NCBI GenBank assembly: GCA_001584585.1
Contig: LSYV01000027.1
Span: 1,061,394-1,081,016, forward strand
DNA: 19,623 bases
Direction: 5' to 3'
Source: Gonium pectorale
Lineage: Eukaryota > Chlorophyta > Chlorophyceae > Chlamydomonadales > Volvocaceae
Shown here in pieces: positions 12,607 to 19,623 of this stretch; position 1 is the first letter of the stretch, and each line of letters starts with the position of its first letter. The position numbers and the translations under genes are program-made. A model generated the notes under the pieces. The model saw nothing but the letters and a program-made list of their open reading frames with translations. It ran no database searches and was not told the DNA's origin.

Positions 12607-13789
12607 GGAACGAGAGGTTGGATGGCGCGACTTCTCATTTCTACATTTTGCGCTGCACATCAACCGCACCAGCTGCACACCAGCCCTTGTGCGCAGAAGT
12701 CTTGGCCCGGGGAGGCACGCGTGCCACACGTCAACATGGAACAGCTACAGCCAGCACGTGTCGGCGCCCAGATGTGTACCGAAACTCACTGCTACTGATG
12801 TAGACCGCCTGGTATAAAGTTGAAGTCATGGGACAATGGGCCACGTGGTGCAGAGAACGTACGGCCGACTCATGGTGCAGATGCCTTTGCATTGCAATCA
12901 GACGTAGTCATCGAATGGGCCCTGGTCCATGGCCGCCGCGGCCCGGTAAAGCCTCGAGTGTAACACGCTTCAGGAGACTTAGCTTGCTCAAGGCCCCTGG
13001 TACGATAGTATCACCAAGTCCAGGCAGGTGACTGCGATGCCACGGTTATCTGGTTCCTCTTTGATGGGAGGGCCCGTCTACTCGCTCCTCGCCCGCCTGT
13101 TGCAGGAGGACGCTCCATCTCTCTTTACATCTCTCGGTTCCGTACATTACGTACCGCACCAGTACAGCCTAGCCCGGGTACCCCAATGAAGCCTGATATG
13201 TATGGCAAGGCGGTTCCAACAGCAAATAGCTTGTCAAGAAGCCCTACGTGTTCCTCACACGGCACGTGCCCCAAAGAATTGTGGAATGGCTGCGCAAACC
13301 CACGCGTGCAACACACGCAGCCTAGGCACACTCTCGGCTAAGAGCCCCGTTTTGAGGATCCGAGTCGCCATGATCGCCAGCTGACGTGGGAGTGTTCAGC
13401 GTCTTCCCAGCCCCCGTACCTGCCATTATCTGCTGACGGCCATGAAGACCTACCAAATTGCAGCTGCCAGCGGCTGCCAGTACAGGCTTGCTATGTGATC
13501 CGGGCAAGCACACCGAGGGAGAAGCCTGTTGGCAGAATTGTTACACCGGCGGCACAACACGTGCCTACTGACCCCTCTCCTACAGCCACCAGCGGTTTGG
13601 TCTCTTGACTGCAGCAGCAGCGCACCAAGCCGTTCTGCAGTGCACTTCCCTTCGTTATGACACGCGTCCCCGTAACCCGGAGACCCCATAACCCCGGTCA
13701 CAAACCCTCCCCAAGCTAACCCTCAGCAGACAAGCCCCGCCACGCCAGAACGATATTACATATCGCCATCAACCATGTAAGCCAGGCAT
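12607..13789. other. Convergent intergenic region between the LHCII and QCR8 genes
   Basis: No coding exon is supportable. The right part should hold the 3'UTR of QCR8, transcribed leftward. TGTAA read on the minus strand occurs at 13756-13760 (30 bases after the QCR8 stop), 13541-13545 (about 245 bases after) and 13135-13139. The middle copy gives the most typical 3'UTR length; the choice is inference. Confidence 0.5.
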
Positions 13790-14204
13790 CTAGAAGCGCT
13801 CCGCCAGCCGCTCCTTGTGCACCTCGTTCTCAGTCCACCTGCAAATTGGTCGAAGGCCCATCAGGTAGCAGTACACAATTGTAGAGTGCCCATTCCGCAT
13901 TATGCGGAGCCCCAGGGCGCTTTCGTGTCATCATCACGTCCCGACGGCACCCCGACTCACGCCTTGATGCCGAAGAACAGCGTCGTGAAGGTCAGCAGGC
14001 CAACACCCTTCTGCAAACGCCGAAGGGCAAGTTGCGTTTAGCGACCACTGTTGTCAACAGCGACCTACTCCTGCGACCTACTTCTTGCATGAAACGAATA
14101 AAGGTCTTGGGGGCGTTCGAGAAGGACTGCTTCAGGATGTCCTGCTGGTAGGGGCTCAGCTGGTAGAGGATTTCGCGGATGGGGATGTTCTGCCTGGGCG
14201 CCAT
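13790..14204 (-). CDS. QCR8: Cytochrome bc1 complex (complex III) subunit 8, QCR8-like
   Basis: Three exons on the minus strand: 14082-14204, 13961-14010 and 13790-13838, totalling 222 bases and 73 residues. The junctions are GT-AG (donors GTAGGT and GTGAGT; acceptors TTTGCAG and TTTGCAG), phases 0 and 2. Plant QCR8 is about 72 residues. IREILYQLSPYQQDILK (residues 9-25) matches the conserved N-terminal YxLSPFQQ-type motif, which contacts the complex on the matrix side. KGVGLLTFTTLFFG (42-55) is the single membrane helix, and the end NEVHKERLAERF resembles the plant C-terminus EHEKLEHRF. The subunit is a small inner-membrane component that supports assembly and stability of ubiquinol-cytochrome c reductase. 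It has no cleavable presequence, as usual for the family. The gene runs toward the LHCII gene. Confidence 0.88.
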
Positions 14205-14864
14205 GGCTACTACAGCTTGCCCTGCAGCTCAGATGGAAAGTTGGCTTCGGTTACTCGTGTAGCGCTTCGGCGTCTCACGTTACGTGTACGACGAGTACGG
14301 CTGCCCCTCCCGCATCCTTCCCCACGGAACCGCTCCTTCACCTACGCACCTCCTCCCCCTCCCCCTCCCCCATCTCAGCCGACTCCGCGTCGCTCTTGCG
14401 CCAGCGCGGCTTAGTGCGGCCCCTCAACCTGCCCTGGCCTCCAAATAAAGGACGTGTAACCTGTAACCTGTAATCCAAATAAAGGAGCGTGCACATGCTT
14501 CCCCTTCTGACTTTGGGGGGCAGTTCACAGTTCCAGGGCGAAGGTTCACCAGCATGTGTGCGGCGAGTGTGTCTCGGCCGCGTGGGGCCAACCTACGCTG
14601 CCTCCAGGTTGCCCCATGCTGCGTGACGCTCCCCCATTCTGCCTCGCTGTCCAGACCGCGTACGTACACATTAGCCGCGGGCGCCACGCCAGCCGCGGCG
14701 TTGACGTGGCCAACTGTTGCGGATCAACATACCACAGCACAGGCAGGGCTCCCAACATTCAGCCCAGCATTCGCCCCCGTTCTGCCCGTCCTCCTCCCCG
14801 TCCTGCCCTTCCTCCTCCACCGCCGGTTTGGCGCGAACGCCAGAGCAGATAACTCCCGCTCGCC
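14205..14864. other. Intergenic region between QCR8 and the methyltransferase gene
   Basis: It should hold the QCR8 promoter and the methyltransferase 3'UTR, both minus-strand. I found no TGTAA on the minus strand here, so the methyltransferase 3' end is unmarked. The + strand carries a pyrimidine-rich tract near 14345-14375 and the TGTAA/AATAAA repeat cluster listed separately. Confidence 0.45.
14440..14486 (+). repeat. 13-bp direct repeat flanking a triple TGTAACC tandem
   Basis: TCCAAATAAAGGA occurs at 14440-14452 and 14474-14486. Between them lie TGTAACC (14455-14461), TGTAACC (14462-14468) and TGTAATCC (14469-14476). The cluster therefore has three TGTAA and two AATAAA motifs on the + strand, although both flanking genes run on the minus strand. 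Confidence 0.9.
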
Positions 14865-17800
14865 CTACAACGGCCGCGGCCGCAGCGCCAGCAGCAACGT
14901 CAGCGTGCGAGTCAGCGTCAGGCGGGGCAGGGGCACCTCCGTCGCCTTCACCGCCGTTGCCGCGGCCCCAGCGGCAGCGGCGCCGCCAAGAATCGCCAGC
15001 CTATCGCTGAAGCTCTGCCTCAGGCCCACCAGCGGGTCTGGCTTGTCTGGGTTGGCCTTCAGGTAGGAGTGGTAGCCCGACCAAGACCTGATCTGCCCCT
15101 CCTGGTCTCGTGCATGGCCAGGGTGGGGACAGGAGACATGGCGGTCAAGCTGACAGGGCAAAAGACCCAGGCAGAGGTGGCAAGGGAACTGGGGTGGGGA
15201 CTCCACGCGAGGCAAGGCGCAAGGGGACATGGCCTGTGAGTACGACGTGGGCTGGCCGAGCCCATACCAGACCCACGAGGTATTGTAGTGACATATGGAT
15301 TCGTGGAAACACTACAGGGCGAGACAACGTGGTCTCGGTGGTTACTAAGAAAGTGTACCGTAGTCCAGTTGATAACTGAAAGGTTGCCATGAGGCCAAGA
15401 GACCTGCCGCGATGCGCAGTCTGGGGGACTCCCGGCCAACTGCATGTAACGGCCCCAACCGCCCCCCAACGGCCCATCCGCCCCTCCCCCACCAGCTGGT
15501 CCAGGGTAAGGCTGGTGGGCAGCGGCAGCTGCACGCGCCGCGTCTCCTCAAAGTGCTGTGGCCCAGGCTCGATGCCTGCGCGCGGGGCGTCCAGGGGGGC
15601 GTTGCCGGATGCGTAGAGGCGGCAGTGGGTGACCGGGGTAGGGGGTTTGAAGATTGGAGGCAGGGGGCCAGGGCCGGGACCCGGGAGGATAGTCGGAAGA
15701 TGGTGGGCTTGAGGCATGCACGGCTGCGCAACTATGTGGGCCAGGCGTCTGCCACACATCCGGCTCAATGCCGCCGCACGAGCCGTGCTGTACCCGATCC
15801 CGGCAGCCCAGTGCCCAAGTGGGCGCCCGCAGCCTCCTCCTCAACACCCACCACCACCATCTTGTCCTCAGTGCGGTTCGGCGTCGTGGCCCGTCTCCTA
15901 TCCGGCTGCTCCTCTCCGCCCTCCCAGCCTGCCGCGAAGCGCATCCGACTTGGTGCCGCCATGTGCCGTTGTACGCGTCACCGGCAGACCAGCGCAAGAC
16001 ACGCTAACCACGCCCCACAACACTACCCCCCAAACAGCCCATCACAATCTCCTCCCGCCCGCACCGCCCGGCGCCCTTGGCCCCGCTGCCTTGCCCCCGC
16101 TTCCACGGTCCTGCTTGACCCCCCGTGTCCCGCTTCCCCTGTTCCACGCACCCAGCCACTCACCCTATGTTGCCCCCGCGCCTCAGTCCACACCTCCGTG
16201 GCCCCCCGCGCCCCCTGCGCCGCGCCCCCACGCCCCCACCTCCGTCCAGCCCCCGGCCCCCGCACCGCAGTCCATCACCTGTCCCTGTCCTGTGGCCCCT
16301 GCCACGGGGACCGGCCCCGTGCACCCACCGACGTACTCGGCGTCTACCAGCCTGCGGCCGCTGGCCCAGTACGGCGCCAGCGTGCCGCTGTGGAACTGCT
16401 CGTACAGCTGCTGGGCGCCCTCGCAGCCTGACAGCCGCCCGAAGTCGTACGTCCAGGCGGCCAGGACTCCTGTGCGATGGGGAGGAGGACGCGGTGGACG
16501 AGAGTCGGGTGCTAGGATTGGGCGCGGCTGGAGTAGGTTGGTGGCTGTTAGGTGGGGCTCGTGGCTCGTGCACTTGTTAGTATGGAGCGTAATGAGCCGC
16601 TTGCGACGCCCCGGGAAGGATGGCGCACATAGTCGGCCTTGCCCTACCCTGCCGCGCCCCGCGCCACCCCGCCTGCCCACCGTTGGGCCGCAGCACCCGG
16701 CGGCATTCCCGGTAGAACTCATCCAGGCGAAACCTGCGGGCCGCGGGGGGCCGCGGGGCCGCAGCGGGCCGCGGGGCATAGCCAGGCGCCAGGAATTATA
16801 CTGGGTTTGGGGAGGCAGCCAGATCACTGGGACTTGCTCAGCCGGGAGGGAGCCAGATGCACCGGGACTTTCTCAGCCCGGCGCGCCCGCCAGTGTGCAC
16901 GATGTTGCCGTGCCTTGCCTGCGGGCCGCGTGGGCGTCCTATCCTGGAAGATTTATTTTTTTCCACCCACGCAACCGGCTGTGTCGCGGCAGTCCTGGCG
17001 ATCCTGAGCGCCCCCACGGGGGTCATTCCCCGCCCCTCTGCACCCCTCCCCGGCCCTGAGTCCTCCCGTGCCATACGCCTCAACACTCCTCGGCAGCCCA
17101 CCGGCCCCTCGGCATGCTGCCCAGTGCGGTGTCCCCGCCAGTGCAGCACTCAAGCACCAACCACCAAGCTGCACGTGCGCACGGAGAACTCCCCGCTCCA
17201 CAAACGTCGTGCCCCGTCCCTCTTCGTAGTGCATGGGGCCGTGGCACGTTCGGTGTACTGGACGGGTCATGGGCCGCTCTCCATGCCCACTTCTGCATGT
17301 GGGCCAGCCCACATACGGCGGGCCCGCGAACTGCCACCGTAGTGCATCGTCGCCACAGGTCAAACCTCCATTGAGCAGGGTCCTTCCGCCGCGCCGCACG
17401 TCTGCGCGTTAGCCCCTGCATCCGCCCTCCTGCCGCCGGAACGAAGCCCCACCACTGCGCGAAGGCTGCTGAAGGCGCGCTCAACACACACATACCATCA
17501 CGCCCGCCTACCTCATGCCGCTCCCCACCCACCCGCCCATATCCGTTGCCCGCCACCCCCACCCCAGGCCCCACCCCCGCTCGGGCTTCTCTACTGAGAA
17601 CGCCTTCCAAACCTACTCCCCCCGCCCAGGCAGCCAGCGGCCGACGTACTCACCAGTGCAGCGCCTGCCCCACCGTGACCAGGTCGACGGAGGCGTCGGG
17701 CAGGCCCGTGGCGTGCGCGTCGCCCTGCCTCAACGTCACGCGCTGCCGCAGCTCGGGCGGCAGCGCCAGCGCCCCCAGCTGCGCCTCGCTGACGTCCAGA

Positions 17801-18289
17801 GCATAGCAGGTGCCAAAGTCAGCGGGCATGGGGCCCAGGGCCTGGCCGCTGCCGGTGGCTACGTCGACGACCGCCAGGTCGTTGAAGGGCGGTTGGCGGT
17901 TGGGCACGGCGGCGGCGTAGATGGCGTCGTACATGGACTTGGGGTAGGTGGGCCGGTGGGCAGCGTAGGCGGCCGACTGGGCGGCATCAAGGAAGAGGGC
18001 GGAGGGGTCCTCGGGGGCTGTCGCCGGGTTGCTGGCGGCAGGGGTGAAGGCTGAAGTCGAGGTGGAGTTGGGGTCGGCCGGACTCGGCTCGTCCGCTAAG
18101 GGAGGCCTTGCGCTGCGAGCAACAAAAGAGGAGTGGGAGGGTGTCTAGGATGCCAGGACCTTCGAAAGAAAAGGAGAAAGGGGCAGTAGCGCTAGGGAAA
18201 GAAAGGAGGAAGCGGGGCGACCACGTGCCGCGCAAGCGTGTATGTTGCGCAACATGCAAGCATACGCACCGGGGCGGATCCTGACCCAT
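14865..18289 (-). CDS. Class I SAM-dependent methyltransferase (Methyltransf_11 / TMT1-CRG1-like)
   Basis: Six exons on the minus strand: 18270-18289, 17654-18112, 16681-16733, 16329-16469, 15493-15575 and 14865-15092. They total 984 bases, 327 residues, and every junction is GT-AG with matching phase. The ATG at 18289 follows an in-frame TGA twelve bases upstream. After a Pro/Ser/Ala-rich leader come YAAHRPTYP, SAM-binding motif I VVDVATGSGQ (88-97), an acidic ribose-binding Asp in ALDVSEAQL (Asp113), the post-motif GDAHATGLPDASVDLVTVGQ ending ALHWF (about 137-161), and ECRRVLRPNGGVLAAWTY. The following LAPYWASGRRLVDAEYVG, EPGPQHFEE and RSWSGYHSYLKANP fit the C-terminal cap of small-molecule methyltransferases related to yeast trans-aconitate methyltransferase. 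The substrate is unknown. The end is unusual: an Ala-rich loop, then a Thr/Leu/Arg-rich tail. The tiny first exon is the least certain part. Confidence 0.85.
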
Positions 18290-18830
18290 TCGAGAGCGTC
18301 AAAAGTAAAGCAGTTGCAGGTTGAAAGGCCGGGAGGTTGGCAACCCCCAGGTGACTGAGGCGAGAGCTCGGAGTGGAGTACCGTTGGATTCGGCCGGCTG
18401 ATTTTTCTGGGTCTACGCTTCAACAACAGTGTTTTCGACTCTTCGTCCCGACGTAAGTCCACCTGCGCGCAGGCCAACTTCGCAACTGTTTCGTTACAGC
18501 CACTTTCGTTACAGTAGGTCGCTTTTCCGGGACTCGAAATAGCAACAAGTGGCCTAATCGGCGTGCCAGCATGAGATTGCGTAAATGTGCCACGTCGGGC
18601 TGCACGCGTGGTGGAGGCCGTGCTCGGGCGGTTGCCATCGCCGCGAAGGCGGGGAAGGGCTTTGGGACAGCGCATAAGCAGAGCGGCCAGGAAGCCAGCG
18701 GAGGGCCGAAATCCGCCGGCACGAGGGGCGACAAAAAGGCAAGCGCGGCTGGGCGCATGTCATACCCGTGCAGCACTCCCCCCTCGTACAAACACCCTCA
18801 CCAACCCTCGTTCAACCTCGCCATGCGCCG
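18290..18830. promoter_or_regulatory. Divergent intergenic region (putative bidirectional promoter)
   Basis: About 540 bases separate the methyltransferase start (minus) from the next start (plus), so both promoters and leaders must fit here. No clear TATA box is seen. An 11-bp direct repeat at 18489-18499 and 18504-18514 is the clearest internal structure. Confidence 0.45.
18489..18514. repeat. 11-bp direct repeat TTTCGTTACAG, 15-bp period
   Basis: Two identical copies of TTTCGTTACAG start 15 bases apart, with only four bases between them, in the divergent promoter region. They could be paired binding sites; that role is inference. Confidence 0.75.
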
Positions 18831-19623
18831 ATGTCACAGGTCGTCCAGGATGCTGCTTCGATCGCGGGGGGCCGGTCACAGGCACGGCCCGTCAGGCCCG
18901 AGGAGGCCGCGCGGGGCAAGCTGGACTACGTGCAGGTGTGAAGAGCATGGCTGCCCGGGCACACCCGTGCGGCGCCCTCTCATTGGACCCTTCCCATCCG
19001 TTACACATTCTGCAAATCGGTATTTTCCTGATCAACATCGTCGTCTGTCCCGGCCTGCCGTGCCCCGTACCCGTACCCGTGGCCGTTACCCTTCCCCACA
19101 ACCCCGGCCGCTCCCAGGTAGCGGACTGGGGTGATGGTGACCGGTCCAAGCTGGGGGACCTTCGCCTCGTCAGCCTCACCCCGCAGTACGAGGGAGTGGC
19201 CTCGGGGTCAGGGGCGCCTGGGGCCGCTGCGTCGGCCTCCCCGGGGCCCGGAGCCAGCGGCGGCGGGGGCGCCAGCGGCGGGGGTGCGGCCCCTCAGCCG
19301 TTCCACATGCAGCTGGCTCACCAGCTCAAGCTGGCGGAGGTACGGCGGCAGGCCCGCAGCGGCTGCGGGGGACTGGGGCAAAGGGGCGTGTGGACGTGGG
19401 GGTTGGGAGGGCTCAACAGGTTGTGGGGGGCGTGGCGCGTGGGGGCCCAGGCCAACACACGGGAGAGGCAAGCACCATCACGGGACTGCAGCGGTAGAAG
19501 GTGCGGCCTGGCCGCCGTTTTACCTGCTTTCGCTGCAGGCCGCCGCCGCAAGGTTGCAGGCGCCGTCCCGGTGCCCTGCACGGCGTAAAGCGCCCCCTTC
19601 CCCTCCCCCAACGCACGTGCCCG
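18831..19623 (+). CDS. 5' part of unrecognised gene, continuing past the window
   Basis: I do not recognise the product. Proposed exon 18831-18935 starts at ATG (MSQVVQDAASIAGG) and ends KLDYVQ at a GTGTGA donor. Exon 19118-19339 follows CTCCCAG and reads VADWGDGDRSKLGDLRLVSL, TPQYEG, a Gly/Ala/Ser-rich linker, then PQPFHMQLAHQLKLAE up to a GTACGG donor. A likely third exon starts at 19541 after TTCGCTGCAG, reading AAARLQAPS, and stays open to the edge. Phases are 0 at both joins. The conserved-looking parts are the short DYVQVADWGDGDRSKLGDLRL block and the helical HQLKLAEAAARLQ block. The start is not certain: no in-frame stop was found close upstream, and another ATG lies at 18823 in a different frame. 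It shares its 5' region with the divergent methyltransferase gene. Confidence 0.5.

Noticed and set aside
15716..17059. 447-codon + strand open frame rich in Pro
   Set aside because: It overlaps methyltransferase exons and introns on the other strand, where motif and phase evidence is strong. Its composition is the usual Pro/Ser/Ala shadow.
19064..19081. CCCGTA hexamer iteration, telomere-like at first sight
   Set aside because: Only about three units, inside an intron, and not the algal telomere unit TTTTAGGG; probably a simple-sequence run near the polypyrimidine tract.

Overview
The window looks like nuclear DNA from a green alga, most likely a chlorophycean of the Chlamydomonas/Volvox group. 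The signs are high GC content, short coding exons split by many GT-AG introns of roughly 70-1000 bases (donors often GTGAGT, GTGCGT or GTAAGT; acceptors ending in GCAG or CACAG), TGTAA polyadenylation signals, long alanine-, glycine- and glutamine-rich stretches, and a major LHCII antenna gene with chlorophyte-type motifs. I see no bacterial-style operon, CRISPR array, rRNA, tRNA or transposon.

Layout. (1) 2-1443 (+): the C-terminal end of an unrecognised, low-complexity protein, two exons. (2) 1444-4528: about 3 kb with no supportable gene. (3) 4529-8230 (+): a five-exon gene for a 777-residue protein with a Tyr/Gly-rich N-terminus, a long Ala-rich middle, a Gln-rich segment and a divergent GYF domain at the C-terminus. 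(4) 8231-9725: intergenic. (5) 9726-12606 (+): TATA box, ten-exon major LHCII chlorophyll a/b-binding protein gene (269 residues), and 3'UTR with a TGTAA signal. (6) 13790-14204 (-): three-exon gene for QCR8, a small subunit of mitochondrial complex III, convergent with the LHCII gene. (7) 14865-18289 (-): six-exon gene for a class I SAM-dependent methyltransferase (327 residues). (8) 18290-18830: a compact divergent intergenic region with an 11-bp direct repeat. (9) 18831 to the window end (+): the 5' part of an unrecognised gene.

The genes do not form one pathway. They are an ordinary mix of nuclear housekeeping and photosynthesis genes: light harvesting in the chloroplast, respiration in the mitochondrion, a small-molecule methyltransferase, and a probable RNA- or protein-interaction scaffold with a GYF-like module. 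All splice models were built by hand from consensus sites, reading-phase agreement and family motifs. The phases close exactly for the LHCII, QCR8, methyltransferase and GYF-like genes, which is the main support for those models. The most unusual item is the GYF-like protein: it has lost the Gly-Tyr-Phe triad, carries an insertion inside the domain and is predicted to use a GC-AG intron.
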